A stretch of DNA of 64,000 nucleotides. Source: Paracoccus bogoriensis (lineage in GTDB: Bacteria; Pseudomonadota; Alphaproteobacteria; Rhodobacterales; Rhodobacteraceae). The stretch covers positions 43,121-107,120 of the forward strand of contig NZ_JAHYSR010000010.1 in NCBI RefSeq assembly GCF_019431455.1, read 5' to 3'. The position numbers and the translations under genes are program-made. Below are positions 1 through 10,166 of this stretch, one piece after another; position 1 is the first letter of the stretch; each line of letters starts with the position of its first letter. The notes below the pieces were generated by a model. That model did no database searches. It saw only the letters and a list, made by a program, of their open reading frames with translations, and was not told where the DNA came from.

Positions 1-234
1 CAAGCCGATCCGGGCCAGAAGGGCGTCGGGGGCGACGGTCTCGCCCTCGGCTGCAACGATCTCGGACAATATTCCCGCGACGGGGCTTGGCACCTCGACC
101 GTCACCTTGTCGGTTTCCAGCTCGCAAAGCATCTCGTCGGCCGCGACGCGGTCGCCCGGTTTCTTGAACCAGGTGGCGACCGTCGCCTCGGTCACGGATT
201 CGCCCAGAGCGGGAACGTGGACTGGCGTGCTCAT
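1..234 (-). CDS. sucB: Dihydrolipoyl succinyltransferase (E2 of 2-oxoglutarate dehydrogenase), N-terminal part
   Basis: The first 78 codons of the E2 subunit are present; the gene runs off the left edge of the window. The visible part is a complete N-terminal lipoyl domain, with the acceptor lysine at about residue 43 in the motif [12 protein letters not shown]. In the family this lysine carries lipoate, which takes the succinyl group from E1 and transfers it to CoA in the cytoplasm. The ATG lies 4 bases after the sucA stop, so the two are one transcript. The order sucA-sucB is the usual one, and lpd may follow outside the window. The catalytic domain is not visible, so assignment as SucB rather than another E2 rests on the sucA neighbour. 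Confidence 0.93.
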   Translation of the reverse strand, partial: MSTPVHVPALGESVTEATVATWFKKPGDRVAADEMLCELETDKVTVEVPSPVAGILSEIVAAEGETVAPDALLARIGL

Positions 235-238
235 CGGC

Positions 239-3205
239 TCAGCCTTCCAGGCCAAGCGCGTCGGCGATCAGGGTCTCCTGCTCGGCCTTGTGGCGCGAGG
301 CGAGACCCGTGGCGACCGAAGCGGCGGCATTGCGGCCCGCATAGCGCGCCCGGGTATGCCTGGCGCCCACACGTTCGAGGCACCATTCCAGATAGGGTTC
401 GACAAAGGTCCAGCCCCCCTGGTTCTTGGGCTCTTCCTGACACCAGACGATCTCGGCCTGCTTGAAACGGCCCAGTTCCTTGACCATCGCCTGAGCAGGG
501 AAGGGATAGAACTGTTCCAGACGCAACAGGTAGATGTCGGTGATCCCGGCCTCGTCGCGCGCCTTGAGCAGGTCGTAATAGACCTTGCCCGAGCAGACGA
601 CGACGCGCCTGATCTTGTCGTCCGCGACCAGTTCGGTGGCCGAGCCGCCGCGCTGCGCGTCGTCCCACAGAACCCGGTGGAAGGTGCTGCCGGTCTGGAA
701 TTCCTCGGCCCGGCTGATCGCCATCGGATGGCGCAGCAGCGATTTCGGGGTCATCAGGACCAGCGGCTTGCGGAACTTGCGCTTGAGCTGGCGGCGCAGG
801 ATGTGGAAGTAGTTTGCCGGCGTCGTGCAGTTGGCAACGATCCAGTTGTCCTCGGCGCACATCTGCAGGAACCGTTCCAGTCGGGCCGAGGAATGTTCCG
901 GCCCCTGACCCTCGAAGCCGTGGGGCAGCAGCATGACCAGACCCGACATGCGCAGCCATTTCTTCTCGCCGGACGAGATGAACTGGTCGAACATGATCTG
1001 CGCACCATTGGCGAAATCGCCGAACTGCGCCTCCCACATGACCAGATTGTTCGGTTCGGCCAGCGAATAGCCGTATTCAAAGCCCAGCACCGCATATTCC
1101 GAGAGCATCGAATCGATGACCTCGTAATGGGCCTGACCCTCGGCGATATTGTTCAGCGGGTAATAGCGCTCTTCGGTCTGCTGGTCGATGAAGGCCGAAT
1201 GGCGCTGGCTGAAGGTGCCGCGGGTGCTGTCCTGACCGGCCAGGCGGACACCATGTCCCTCCAGAAGCAGCGAGCCGAAGGCCAGCGCCTCGCCGGTCGC
1301 CCAGTCGAAGCCCTCGCCGGTGGCGAACATCTGCTTTTTTGCTTCGAGCAGACGACCCACGGTCTTGTGCAGGTTCATCCCCTCGGGAACGGTGGTCAGC
1401 GCGGTGCCGATGCGGGTCATCATCTCGGGCTCGATGCCGGTCTCGCCCGCCACATATTCGTCGCCTTCGCGGTCGAGCCCGGACCACTTGCCGTCAAGCC
1501 AGTCGGCCTTGTTCGGCTTGTAGGTCTTGCCCTGCTCGAATTCCTCGTTGAGATGCTTCTGGAAGGCGGCCTTCATCTCCTCGATCTCGCCCTCGGGGAT
1601 CAGGCCTTCGGCGACCAGACGCTCGGTGTAGAGCTGAAGCGTGGTCTTGTGGCTCTTGATCCTGGTATACATCGCCGGGTTGGTGAACATGGGCTCGTCG
1701 CCCTCGTTGTGACCGAAGCGGCGGTAGCAGAAGATGTCGATGACGACATCCTTCTTGAATTTCTGCCGGAATTCGGTCGCCACCTTGGCGGCATGGACCA
1801 CGGCCTCGGGATCGTCGCCGTTCACGTGGAAGATCGGCGCCTCGACCATCAGCGCGATATCGGTCGGATAGGGCGAGGTGCGGCTGAAATGCGGCGCGGT
1901 GGTAAAGCCGATCTGGTTGTTCACCACGATATGAATGCAGCCGCCGGTGCGATGGCCCTTGATGCCCGAAAGCTGAAGACATTCGGCCACGATACCCTGA
2001 CCGGCAAAGGCTGCGTCGCCATGCAGCAGGATCGGCAGAACCGAAGTCCGGTCGGTGCGGTCGCCAAGCTGATCGCCCTTGGCGCGCGCCTTGCCCAGAA
2101 CGACCGGGTTCACGGCTTCCAGGTGGCTGGGATTTGCGGTCAGCGACAGGTGGACGCTGTTGCCGTCGAACTCGCGGTCGCTGGATGCGCCCAGGTGATA
2201 TTTCACGTCGCCCGAGCCATCCACGTCCTCGGGCTTGAAGCTGCCACCCTGGAATTCGTTGAAGATCGCGCGATAGGGCTTGCCCATCACATTGGCCAGC
2301 ACCGACAGGCGGCCGCGGTGGGGCATCCCGATCACGATGTCCTTCACGCCAAGCGCGCCGCCGCGCTTGATGATCTGTTCCATCGCCGGGATCAGCGCCT
2401 CGCCGCCGTCAAGGCCGAACCGCTTGGTGCCCATGTATTTCACATGCAGGAACTTCTCGAAGCCCTCGGCCTCGACCAGCTTGTTCAGGATGGCGCGGCG
2501 GCCTTCGCGGGTGAACTGGATCTCCTTGCCGAAGCCCTCGATCCGCTCTTTCAGCCAGGCAGCTTCCTCGGGGTTCGAAATATGCATGAATTGCAGCGCG
2601 AAGGTGCCGCAATAGGTGCGCTCCATCAGGTCGCGGATCTGGCGGATCGAGGCGACCTCAAGGCCCAGAACATTGTCGATGAAGATGGGACGGTCCATGT
2701 CCTCGGGACCGAAACCGTAGCTTTCGGGGTTCAGCTCGCCATGGTCGGGCACGCTGCGCAGGCCAAGCGGGTCCAGATCGGCGTGCAGATGGCCCCGGAT
2801 GCGATAGGCGCGAATCAGCATCAGCGCGCGGATGCTGTCCAGCACCGCCTGACGCAGCTGCGCCTCGGACAGGGCGACGCCCTTTTCGGCGGCCTTGGCG
2901 GCGATCTTCTGGCCGGCCGCCCTGGCCTCGTCCTTGCTGCCGGCCGGCCATTCGCCGGTCAGCGCGCTGGTCAGTTCATCGGCGGGCGCCGGAGGCCAGT
3001 CCTTGCGCGACCAGCTTGCGCCCTGGGCCTCGCGGGCGGCATCGGAGCGATCGTCGCCCAAGCCCCGGAAGAAAGCGTCCCAGGCCTGATCGACCGCAGC
3101 CGGGTTCCTTGCCCACTGCCCGTAAAGCTGTTCCACATAGGCCGCGTTATGGCCCTGCAGGAACGAGGAATCGTGAAAATCGGTGTTCTTAGGCTGCTCG
3201 GTCAT
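239..3205 (-). CDS. sucA: 2-oxoglutarate dehydrogenase E1 component
   Basis: This 988-residue protein has the usual length of SucA. It is the thiamine-diphosphate E1 subunit that decarboxylates 2-oxoglutarate and reductively succinylates the E2 lipoyl group. The N-terminus carries the short E2-binding segment ([16 protein letters not shown]). The thiamine fold shows [12 protein letters not shown] and the metal/cofactor stretch [13 protein letters not shown], and the transketolase-like pyrimidine domain includes the [13 protein letters not shown] region. The ATG at 3205 matches the usual start of the family. It sits in a minus-strand run with sucD and sucC upstream and sucB 4 bases downstream. 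A small lipoprotein gene is inserted between sucD and sucA. Confidence 0.98.
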   Translation of the reverse strand: MTEQPKNTDFHDSSFLQGHNAAYVEQLYGQWARNPAAVDQAWDAFFRGLGDDRSDAAREAQGASWSRKDWPPAPADELTSALTGEWPAGSKDEARAAGQKIAAKAAEKGVALSEAQLRQAVLDSIRALMLIRAYRIRGHLHADLDPLGLRSVPDHGELNPESYGFGPEDMDRPIFIDNVLGLEVASIRQIRDLMERTYCGTFALQFMHISNPEEAAWLKERIEGFGKEIQFTREGRRAILNKLVEAEGFEKFLHVKYMGTKRFGLDGGEALIPAMEQIIKRGGALGVKDIVIGMPHRGRLSVLANVMGKPYRAIFNEFQGGSFKPEDVDGSGDVKYHLGASSDREFDGNSVHLSLTANPSHLEAVNPVVLGKARAKGDQLGDRTDRTSVLPILLHGDAAFAGQGIVAECLQLSGIKGHRTGGCIHIVVNNQIGFTTAPHFSRTSPYPTDIALMVEAPIFHVNGDDPEAVVHAAKVATEFRQKFKKDVVIDIFCYRRFGHNEGDEPMFTNPAMYTRIKSHKTTLQLYTERLVAEGLIPEGEIEEMKAAFQKHLNEEFEQGKTYKPNKADWLDGKWSGLDREGDEYVAGETGIEPEMMTRIGTALTTVPEGMNLHKTVGRLLEAKKQMFATGEGFDWATGEALAFGSLLLEGHGVRLAGQDSTRGTFSQRHSAFIDQQTEERYYPLNNIAEGQAHYEVIDSMLSEYAVLGFEYGYSLAEPNNLVMWEAQFGDFANGAQIMFDQFISSGEKKWLRMSGLVMLLPHGFEGQGPEHSSARLERFLQMCAEDNWIVANCTTPANYFHILRRQLKRKFRKPLVLMTPKSLLRHPMAISRAEEFQTGSTFHRVLWDDAQRGGSATELVADDKIRRVVVCSGKVYYDLLKARDEAGITDIYLLRLEQFYPFPAQAMVKELGRFKQAEIVWCQEEPKNQGGWTFVEPYLEWCLERVGARHTRARYAGRNAAASVATGLASRHKAEQETLIADALGLEG

Positions 3206-3238
3206 GGTCAGTCCCCGGTTCAGGGCGGAAAGGCGCGC

Positions 3239-3628
3239 TCAGGCGCAGTGAATATCGAAGATGCGGGCGCCGGGATCGGCGAGGGGGTCCAGCCTCGGCT
3301 GCGGCCGGACAAAGGCGGGGGCGCGCCGTTCCAGCCCGCACAAGGCGACGGCCGCGCGGCTTTCGGCATCGGGGGGCGCCAGCGCGGGTAGGTAGATCAC
3401 CCGCCAACCGAAGTCGCGCCGCGCCACGGTGCGGACCGGGGCGGGCGGAAGCGTCGTTGCCCGATGCAGGTCGGTGCGGGCCGGAACGCCGCCGGGCAGG
3501 ATGTCGGTCGTCATCCGCTCGCCGCAGGCCGTCAACGCCAGAAAGGCCGCCAGCGACAGGGGCAGGTGGCGCAGCGCCGGGCGTTGCGTCGCGTCTTGCC
3601 GGGGCTGATCCGCCCTTGGTCCTGTCAC
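3239..3628 (-). CDS. Small putative lipoprotein between sucD and sucA
   Basis: A 129-codon frame with a GTG start sits in the gap between sucD and sucA. The protein has a hydrophobic stretch ending in a lipobox-like LTAC at about residues 32-35, followed by a proline/arginine-rich tail of about 90 residues. I recognise no family. If the lipobox is used, the mature protein would be anchored on the periplasmic face. It is co-oriented with the suc genes and ends 33 bases before the sucA start, so it is probably cotranscribed. The first 20 residues before the hydrophobic segment are long for a signal peptide, so the true start may be further in. Confidence 0.6.
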   Translation of the reverse strand: MTGPRADQPRQDATQRPALRHLPLSLAAFLALTACGERMTTDILPGGVPARTDLHRATTLPPAPVRTVARRDFGWRVIYLPALAPPDAESRAAVALCGLERRAPAFVRPQPRLDPLADPGARIFDIHCA

Positions 3629-3651
3629 TGTCTGGCCCTTCCCCTGTCATG

Positions 3652-3678
3652 CCGCCCCCTATGAAAGATGGGGGGCGG
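3652..3678. other. GC-rich stem-loop between sucD and the lipoprotein gene
   Basis: Perfect 8-base arms (CCGCCCCC at 3652-3659 and GGGGGCGG at 3671-3678) flank an 11-base loop. It lies in the 62-base gap between the sucD stop and the next gene. No T-run follows on the minus strand, so it fits an mRNA-processing or stability hairpin, or partial attenuation, better than a full terminator. Confidence 0.45.
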
Positions 3679-3690
3679 GGGGTCAAATCA

Positions 3691-4575
3691 TCAACCCTTG
3701 ATCGCCTTCAGCACGGCCTCGCCCAGTCCGGCGGGGCTGTCGGCGACCACGATCCCGGCCTTCTTCATGGCCTCGATCTTGCTCTCCGCGTCGCCCTTGC
3801 CGCCCGAGACGATCGCGCCGGCATGGCCCATGCGGCGGCCCGGAGGCGCCGTGCGGCCAGCGATGAAGCCCGCGGTGGGCTTCCACTTGCCCTTGCGCTT
3901 CTGCTCGGCCAGGAATTCGGCGGCCTCTTCCTCGGCCGAACCGCCGATCTCGCCGATCATGATGATCGACTCGGTTTCGGGATCGTCCAGGAACATCTGC
4001 AGCACGTCGATATGCTCCATCCCCTTGATCGGGTCGCCGCCGATGCCGACGGCCGAGGACTGGCCCAGACCCACATCCGAGGTCTGCTTGACCGCCTCAT
4101 AGGTCAGCGTGCCCGAACGCGACACGACGCCCACGGAACCGCGGCGGAAGATGCTGCCCGGCATGATGCCGATCTTGCATTCGTCCGGCGTCATGATGCC
4201 CGGGCAGTTCGGCCCGATCAGGCGCGACTTGCTGTCGGCAAGGGCACGTTTGACTCGCATCATGTCCAGGACCGGGATGCCCTCCGTGATGCAGACGATC
4301 AACGGCACCTCGGCGTCGATGGCCTCCAGGATCGAATCCGCCGCAAAGGGGGGCGGCACATAGATCGCAGTCGCATTGGCGCCCGTCCTGGCCACGGCCT
4401 CATGGACCGAGTTGAAGACCGGCAGGCCCAGATGGGTGGTGCCGCCCTTGCCCGGTGTCACGCCGCCGACCATCTGCGTGCCATAGGCGATCGCCTGTTC
4501 GGTGTGGAAGGTGCCTTGAGACCCCGTGATCCCCTGGCAGATGACTTTGGTATTCTTGTCAACGAGAACGGCCAT
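3691..4575 (-). CDS. sucD: Succinyl-CoA synthetase alpha subunit
   Basis: This 294-residue protein is a full-length alpha subunit, which with SucC makes succinate and a nucleoside triphosphate from succinyl-CoA. The N-terminal CoA-binding Rossmann domain shows [10 protein letters not shown]. The central part carries IGPNCPG and SRSGTLTYE. The catalytic phosphohistidine lies at about residue 251 in [10 protein letters not shown]. Two in-frame ATGs exist at 4578 and 4575. I chose the second because it is spaced 5 bases from an AGGAGG ribosome site and gives the family's usual [10 protein letters not shown] start. It follows sucC after 78 bases. Confidence 0.98.
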   Translation of the reverse strand: MAVLVDKNTKVICQGITGSQGTFHTEQAIAYGTQMVGGVTPGKGGTTHLGLPVFNSVHEAVARTGANATAIYVPPPFAADSILEAIDAEVPLIVCITEGIPVLDMMRVKRALADSKSRLIGPNCPGIMTPDECKIGIMPGSIFRRGSVGVVSRSGTLTYEAVKQTSDVGLGQSSAVGIGGDPIKGMEHIDVLQMFLDDPETESIIMIGEIGGSAEEEAAEFLAEQKRKGKWKPTAGFIAGRTAPPGRRMGHAGAIVSGGKGDAESKIEAMKKAGIVVADSPAGLGEAVLKAIKG

Positions 4576-4653
4576 CATGGCCTCCTTGCGTAAGCGACGC
4601 CCATGCGCCGCGATGTTCCAGAGGAGGACGCGCCCCGCGCGCGCCCGGATGGG

Positions 4654-5847
4654 TCAGCCCTTGACCGCCTTGACGATCTTCTGCGCGGCGTCCGACAGGT
4701 CGTCGGCGGCGATCACGTTCAGGCCCGACTTGGCGATGATCTCCTTGCCCAGCTCCACATTCGTGCCCTCCAGGCGCACGACCAGCGGGACCTGCAGGCC
4801 GACCTCCTTCACGGCGGCGATGATGCCCTCCGCGATGATGTCGCAGCGCATGATGCCGCCGAAGATGTTGACCAGGATACCCTTCACGTTCGGGTCCGAG
4901 GTGATGATCTTGAACGCCTCGGTGACCTTCTCCTTGGTCGCGCCGCCGCCGACATCCAGGAAGTTCGCCGGTTCCGCGCCGTAGAGCTTGATGATGTCCA
5001 TGGTCGCCATGGCCAGGCCCGCGCCGTTGACCATGCAGCCGATTTCACCGTCCAGCGCGATATAGTTCAGGTCGAACTTCGAGGCGGCCAGTTCCTTCGG
5101 GTCTTCCTCGGTCTCGTCGCGCAGCGCCAGGATGTCGGGCTGACGATAGAGCGCGTTGTTGTCGAAGCCCATCTTGGCGTCGAGGCACTTGATCTGGCCC
5201 TCGGGGGTCACGATCAGCGGGTTGATCTCCAGCATCTCCATGTCCTTTTCGATGAACATGCGATACAGGTTCTTGACCAGGGCTACGCATTGCTTGACCT
5301 GCGCGCCTTCCAGGCCCAGGGCAAAGGCCACGCGGCGGCCGTGGAAGTCCGACAGGCCCGAGGCCGGATCGACCGAGAAGCTGACGATCTTCTCGGGGGT
5401 GTGGGCGGCCACTTCCTCGATGTCCATGCCGCCCTCGGTCGAGGCGACGAAACTGACGCGCGAGGTCTGGCGATCCACCAGCAGCGCCAGATACAGCTCG
5501 CGCGCGATGTCGCTGCCATCCTCGATATAGACGCGGTTGACCTGCTTGCCGGCGGGGCCGGTCTGATGCGTGACCAGGGTGCGGCCCAGCATCTGACGGG
5601 TCAGCTCCTCGGCTTCCTCGACCGACTTGGCCAGGCGGACGCCGCCCTTTTCACCGGCTTCGGCTTCCTTGAAGCTGCCCTTGCCGCGGCCGCCTGCATG
5701 GATCTGCGCCTTCACCACCCAGAGCGGGCCATCAAGTTCGCCGGCAGCGGTCTTGGCCTCGTCGGCCTTCATCACGATGCGGCCATCGCTGACGGGCGCG
5801 CCATATTGCCGCAGCAGCGCCTTGGCCTGATATTCGTGAATGTTCAT
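4654..5847 (-). CDS. sucC: Succinyl-CoA synthetase beta subunit
   Basis: This 397-residue ATP-grasp protein starts with the family signature [12 protein letters not shown]. It is the nucleotide- and substrate-binding subunit, and the glycine-rich lid and the C-terminal flavodoxin-like domain ([10 protein letters not shown]) are present. An earlier in-frame start at 5985 exists, but it would place the operator palindromes inside the gene and does not fit the family, so the ATG at 5847 was chosen. sucC is the first gene of the suc transcript; its 330-base upstream region carries two regulatory palindromes and a tandem repeat. Confidence 0.98.
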   Translation of the reverse strand: MNIHEYQAKALLRQYGAPVSDGRIVMKADEAKTAAGELDGPLWVVKAQIHAGGRGKGSFKEAEAGEKGGVRLAKSVEEAEELTRQMLGRTLVTHQTGPAGKQVNRVYIEDGSDIARELYLALLVDRQTSRVSFVASTEGGMDIEEVAAHTPEKIVSFSVDPASGLSDFHGRRVAFALGLEGAQVKQCVALVKNLYRMFIEKDMEMLEINPLIVTPEGQIKCLDAKMGFDNNALYRQPDILALRDETEEDPKELAASKFDLNYIALDGEIGCMVNGAGLAMATMDIIKLYGAEPANFLDVGGGATKEKVTEAFKIITSDPNVKGILVNIFGGIMRCDIIAEGIIAAVKEVGLQVPLVVRLEGTNVELGKEIIAKSGLNVIAADDLSDAAQKIVKAVKG

Positions 5848-5955
5848 CGGGGCCCCCTCGTTCGGTTCCAGGATTTGGCGCCTTGTGCCACAAGCCGAAG
5901 GGACCGAGAACTGAAATCGCGGCGAAATCGGGAAAAATGGCGGGAAAGCGACCAA

Positions 5956-5986
5956 TGTGATCACAGCCTGAAATGCTGTGATCACA
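5956..5986. promoter_or_regulatory. Pair of TGTGATCACA palindromes upstream of sucC
   Basis: Perfect 10-base palindromes TGTGATCACA lie at 5956-5965 and 5977-5986, with centres 21 bp apart, that is two helical turns. Each is followed by GCCTG, making a 15-base direct repeat. They are 109-139 bp upstream of the sucC start. The same motif pair with the same 21-bp spacing occurs upstream of sdhC. The half-site looks like a GntR-type operator. AkgR, a GntR-family activator of TCA genes in Rhodobacter sphaeroides, is a plausible binder, but that is inference. Confidence 0.65.
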
Positions 5987-5996
5987 GCCTGTCGCC

Positions 5997-6010
5997 TGAT
6001 AGCGCAAGCA
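5997..6010. promoter_or_regulatory. LacI-type imperfect palindrome upstream of sucC (candidate)
   Basis: TGATAGC|GCAAGCA has a central GC/GC axis, and five of seven positions pair. It resembles LacI-family operators and lies next to the TGTGATCACA pair. A similar element (9113-9126) lies upstream of sdh. CceR, a LacI-family regulator of central carbon genes in Rhodobacter, is a possible binder. The match is imperfect. Confidence 0.25.
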
Positions 6011-6030
6011 GGTCGATCAAGCAGGTCGAT
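6005..6030. repeat. Tandem duplication of a 13-base unit
   Basis: The 13-base unit CAAGCAGGTCGAT is repeated exactly head to tail at 6005-6017 and 6018-6030, upstream of sucC. It overlaps the right end of the LacI-like dyad. It may be a recent slippage duplication inside the control region. Confidence 0.6.
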
Positions 6031-6111
6031 TCGGATTGCGCACGCATGATGGATGCGCGGCTTGCAAGGCCCGTGGTGCGGTATCGCAACGAGAAATCGG
6101 GCCGGGCAAGC

Positions 6112-6142
6112 AAAAGGGGCCCGGCCAGAGGCCGGACCCTTT
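6112..6142 (-). terminator. Rho-independent terminator of mdh
   Basis: On the minus strand the sequence reads AAAGGGTCCGGCC, loop TCT, GGCCGGGCCCCTTTT. This is a strong stem ending in a T-run, 36 bases after the mdh stop. It separates mdh from the suc operon, so sucC probably has its own promoter. Confidence 0.75.
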
Positions 6143-6177
6143 CGCTGGTCTGACGGATGATCGTGCGACGGGCCGGA

Positions 6178-7143
<966 letters not shown>

Positions 7144-7168
7144 TTACCTCCGATTGTCCAGGTGAAAT

Positions 7169-7197
7169 GTTGCGCGGTGGTTAGAGGCTCGCGCAAC
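7169..7197. promoter_or_regulatory. Inverted repeat in the mdh/mcl2 divergent promoter region
   Basis: Perfect 7-base arms GTTGCGC (7169-7175) and GCGCAAC (7191-7197), centred 22 bp apart, lie 29-57 bp upstream of the mdh start. They are placed where an operator or activator site could act. The rest of the 306-base mdh-mcl2 gap shows GC-rich sequence and the mcl2 ribosome site but no TGTGATCACA motif. Confidence 0.35.
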
Positions 7198-7446
7198 GAA
7201 TCGCAAGGCCCGTGCGCTGCGGCGCGGCGTTGGTATCCCTAACACCCGTGATTCCCCGCCCCGCCTTTGATGACTCGCCCCGGAACAGGGGGCGCGTAAA
7301 GGCTGCCGGTCGAGGGGGGATTGCGCCGCAGCTCGCGGTGATCCGGGTTTGCGCAGGCGCTGGTCCCGGGCCGGTTGGCCCCGCAAGGACTGGCCCGGAC
7401 GGAACTGGCGGGTTAGGTCTGGGCAGACCGCCCAACCGGAGGCCAG

Positions 7447-8331
7447 ATGATCCGTTCCGCCCTCTATATCCCCGCCGCAAATCCCCGCGCGATGGAAAAG
7501 GCCCGTGACCTGCCCGTCGATGCCATCCTGTTCGATCTGGAGGATGCCGTTGCCCCTGATGCCAAGGCCGGGGCGCGTGACCATCTGGCCCGCGCGCTTC
7601 AGGCCGATTACGGCCCGCGCCAGCGCATCCTGCGGATCAACGCGCTGACCACGCCCTGGGGCGCCGATGACGCGGCGCTGGCCGCACGGATGGCGGGCCA
7701 TCTGGATGGGGTGCTGCTGCCCAAGACCGCCGGGCCGCAGGATCTGGACGCCTTGGCGGCTCTGGTGCCCGGTCTGCCGCTCTGGGCGATGATCGAGACG
7801 CCGCAGGGCGTTCTGTCGGCCCCGCAGATCGCCGCGCATCCGCGCCTGCACGCCCTGGTCATGGGCACCAACGATCTGGCCCGGGAATTGCGCTGCCGCA
7901 ACCGGGCCGACCGCCTGCCGCTGCTGCCCGCGCTTGGCGCCTGCCTGCTGGCGGCGCGGGCGCATGACCGGCTGATCCTCGACGGGGTTTATAACGCCTT
8001 TCGCGACATCGACGGCCTGCGGGCCGAGGCCGAACAGGGGCGCGACCTGGGCTTTGACGGCAAGACCCTGATCCATCCCGACCAGATCGCCATTGCCAAT
8101 GCGTGCTTTGGCCCGACCGAGGCCGAGATCGCGCAGGCCCGCCGCGAGATCGCCGCCTACCAGGCCGCGCTGGCGGCAGGGCAAGGTATTGCGGTGCTTG
8201 ACGGCCGCATCGTCGAGAATCTGCACGTCGAAGCCGCCCGCCACCTGATCGCCCGCGCCGAGGCGATTGCGAAAGGCGCACATCAAGGGCAGTCTGCGGG
8301 CAGTCTTGATCCAGCCGGAGACGCCAGATGA
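7447..8331 (+). CDS. mcl2: CitE-like CoA ester enzyme, probable (3S)-malyl-CoA thioesterase
   Basis: This 294-residue protein belongs to the HpcH/HpaI aldolase-citrate lyase beta superfamily. The opening RSALYIPAANPRAMEKA, the metal-binding ILFDLEDAV and the MIETPQGVL strand are typical of CitE-like proteins. In Rhodobacter sphaeroides the mcl2 product, a malyl-CoA thioesterase acting with Mcl1 to give apparent malate synthase activity, is encoded between mdh and sdh as I recall, which is the position here. CitE-like alternatives with lyase activity cannot be excluded from sequence alone. A GGAGG site precedes the ATG. The stop overlaps the nnrU start (ATGA). Confidence 0.75.
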   Translation: MIRSALYIPAANPRAMEKARDLPVDAILFDLEDAVAPDAKAGARDHLARALQADYGPRQRILRINALTTPWGADDAALAARMAGHLDGVLLPKTAGPQDLDALAALVPGLPLWAMIETPQGVLSAPQIAAHPRLHALVMGTNDLARELRCRNRADRLPLLPALGACLLAARAHDRLILDGVYNAFRDIDGLRAEAEQGRDLGFDGKTLIHPDQIAIANACFGPTEAEIAQARREIAAYQAALAAGQGIAVLDGRIVENLHVEAARHLIARAEAIAKGAHQGQSAGSLDPAGDAR

Positions 8332-8882
8332 CGATCCTGATCCTTGGCGTGGCCCTGTGGTGGGCCGCGCATCTTTTCAAGCGCATCGCCCCCGAACGTC
8401 GTGCCGCCATGGGCGACCGGGGCAAGGGGCTGGTCGCGCTGGTGCTGCTGCTGTCGGTGCTGCTGATGGTCGTGGGCTATCGCCGGGCCGACGGGGCGTT
8501 CTTCTGGGGGCCGCATCCGGCTCTCGTCGGCATCAACAACCTGCTGGTGCTGCTGGCCTTCTATCTCTATGCCGCCGACGGGATGAAGACCCGCGTGACC
8601 GCCTGGCTGCGCCATCCGCAGTTGACGGCATTTTCACTCTGGGCTTTTGCGCATCTGCTGGTCAACGGCGACATGCCGTCCTTCATCCTGTTCGGCGGGC
8701 TGCTGGTCTGGGCGCTGGTCGAGATCGTGGTGATCAACCGCGCCGTGCCGGTCTGGAACCGCCCCCGCGGCCCGTTCCCCGCCCGCAAGGAGGCGATGGC
8801 CGCAGCGGGCGCCGTGATCGTGACGCTGGTTGTCGGTGTCATCCATGGCTGGATCGGCCCCTGGCCCTTCGGAGGCGCGTGA
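8328..8882 (+). CDS. NnrU-family integral membrane protein
   Basis: This 184-residue protein has about five hydrophobic segments and matches the NnrU family (ALWWAAHLFKR near the N-terminus, LRHPQLTAFSLWAFAHLL in the middle, a C-terminal HGW motif). In denitrifiers NnrU-type proteins are linked to nitrite/nitric oxide respiration, and many copies have no known role. It starts inside the mcl2 stop (ATGA) and overlaps the next gene by one base, so the three are translationally coupled. No nitrite or nitric oxide reductase genes are nearby, so a denitrification role is only a possibility. Confidence 0.8.
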   Translation: MTILILGVALWWAAHLFKRIAPERRAAMGDRGKGLVALVLLLSVLLMVVGYRRADGAFFWGPHPALVGINNLLVLLAFYLYAADGMKTRVTAWLRHPQLTAFSLWAFAHLLVNGDMPSFILFGGLLVWALVEIVVINRAVPVWNRPRGPFPARKEAMAAAGAVIVTLVVGVIHGWIGPWPFGGA

Positions 8883-9088
8883 TGCCCCTGATCTATCGCA
8901 TGATCACCGAGGACGACACGTCCCAATTCTGCCATCGCGTCAGCGAGGCGCTGTCGAAGGGCTGGCAGTTGCAGGGCAGCCCGACCATGGCCTTTGATGC
9001 GGCGCGCGGGGTAATGCGCTGCGGGCAGGCCGTCACGAAACAGATCGACACGCCCTATCATCCCGACATGAAGCTGGGTCAGCAATGA
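8882..9088 (+). CDS. DUF1737 small protein
   Basis: This 68-residue protein matches the DUF1737 pattern: a short opening strand (LIYRMITEDD), an amphipathic helix with FCHRVSEAL, and the KGWQLQG core. The function of the family is not known. Its ATG overlaps the nnrU stop by one base (TGATG). It ends the mcl2-nnrU transcript, 278 bases before sdhC. Confidence 0.75.
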   Translation: MPLIYRMITEDDTSQFCHRVSEALSKGWQLQGSPTMAFDAARGVMRCGQAVTKQIDTPYHPDMKLGQQ

Positions 9089-9112
9089 CCGGCGGATTCG
9101 CAGCGCCGCCGC

Positions 9113-9126
9113 CGATTGCGCTAACG
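9113..9126. promoter_or_regulatory. LacI-type imperfect palindrome upstream of sdhC (candidate)
   Basis: CGATTGC|GCTAACG pairs at five of seven positions around a GC/GC axis, like the element at 5997-6010 upstream of sucC. It is a weak candidate for a LacI-family (CceR-type) site. Confidence 0.22.
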
Positions 9127-9167
9127 CGGCCAAGGGCTTGCGGGGCAGGCCGCCCCCAGCGGCGCGA

Positions 9168-9200
9168 CCTGTGATCACAGGCAGGACGTGCGTGATCACA
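9168..9200. promoter_or_regulatory. Pair of TGTGATCACA palindromes upstream of sdhC
   Basis: The first site is a 14-base perfect palindrome, CCTGTGATCACAGG (9168-9181). The second is CGTGATCACA at 9191-9200, one mismatch from the first. Their cores are 21 bp centre to centre, exactly as upstream of sucC. They lie 167-197 bp before the sdhC start. The gap 9089-9366 holds no other gene. Confidence 0.65.
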
Positions 9201-9366
9201 AAGCCTGCGAATCCGCGCCATTTCCGCGCAGTGTCTGGAATCAGCAAGTGACAGTCGCCACAATACCGGTCAAGAGACCGCAAATCGCCAGCCCGCGCGG
9301 CCAGCCCGAACCCAAGGACGGTGGCTGGCGCGGGTTCTGTCAGAACCGATCAAGGAGGGCCGCCTC

Positions 9367-9756
9367 ATGGCCGATGTGAACCGGGGTAACCGGCCGCTTT
9401 CCCCCCATCTTCAGGTCTATCGCCTGCCTTTGCCGGCGATCACCTCGATCATGACGCGCATCACCGGCCACGCGCTGGTGGCGGGTATTCTGCTGCTGGT
9501 CTGGTGGCTTGTCGCCGCCGTCTCGAGCCCCGGCGCATTCGCCGCCGCCGACTGGGTGCTGCGGTCCTGGATCGGCTTTCTCGTGATGCTGGGATCGACC
9601 TGGGCGCTGTGGTTCCACCTGCTTTCGGGCGTGCGCCACCTGTTCTACGACGCGGGCATGGGCCTGGAAATCGAGGACGCCAAGCGGTCCTCGTGGGGCA
9701 TCATCATCGGTTCGGTCGCGCTGACCGTGCTGAGCCTGATCATCTTCTTCACCTGA
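9367..9756 (+). CDS. sdhC: Succinate dehydrogenase cytochrome b556 subunit
   Basis: This 129-residue membrane anchor has three transmembrane segments. The family opening RPLSPHLQVYRLPLPAITSI is clear, followed by the TRITGH quinone-site region. The heme-ligand histidine is probably in HLLSGVRHLFYD. SdhC and SdhD hold the SdhA/B catalytic pair on the cytoplasmic face of the inner membrane and pass electrons to ubiquinone. An AAGGAGGG ribosome site precedes the ATG. It is the first gene of the sdh operon, downstream of the palindrome pair. Confidence 0.96.
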   Translation: MADVNRGNRPLSPHLQVYRLPLPAITSIMTRITGHALVAGILLLVWWLVAAVSSPGAFAAADWVLRSWIGFLVMLGSTWALWFHLLSGVRHLFYDAGMGLEIEDAKRSSWGIIIGSVALTVLSLIIFFT

Positions 9757-9772
9757 GCCAAGGGGGCAGACA

Positions 9773-10159
9773 ATGCGCTACATCACTCCCCGCAAGGCCG
9801 CGATCGGCATGGGTTCGGCCCGCACCGGGACACTGCATCACTGGCAGATGACTGTCACTTCGGCCGCGCTGCTGATCCTGACGCCGCTGTTCATGATCGT
9901 CGTGGGCGGCGCCATCGGTCTGGAACGCGCGGCGGTCATCGCTCATTTCGGCCGCCCTTTTGCCGGGATCGTCACGGCGCTGTTCATCGTGGTGGGCATG
10001 ATCCACTTCATCAAGGGCACGCGGATCATGCTGGACGATTACCTGCATGGCACCGCCAACCGCGTGGCGATCATCGTCTCGCACATCTTCGGCTGGGGCG
10101 TCATCGCCACGGCGCTGTTTGCGCTGGCCAAGATGGCCTTCACCACTCCCGTGATCTGA
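9773..10159 (+). CDS. sdhD: Succinate dehydrogenase membrane anchor subunit
   Basis: This 128-residue protein with three transmembrane segments is the second anchor. HHWQM and the [14 protein letters not shown] segment, which contains the conserved basic and aspartate residues of the quinone site, match alphaproteobacterial SdhD. It lies 16 bases after sdhC and 7 bases before sdhA. A purine-rich ribosome site (AAGGGGG) precedes the ATG. Confidence 0.95.
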   Translation: MRYITPRKAAIGMGSARTGTLHHWQMTVTSAALLILTPLFMIVVGGAIGLERAAVIAHFGRPFAGIVTALFIVVGMIHFIKGTRIMLDDYLHGTANRVAIIVSHIFGWGVIATALFALAKMAFTTPVI

Positions 10160-10166
10160 GGACGAC

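Noticed and set aside
107..3391. A 1094-codon open frame on the plus strand opposite sucA
   Set aside because: It is the antisense shadow of a clear SucA. The translation shows no family motifs and the high GC favours long antisense frames.
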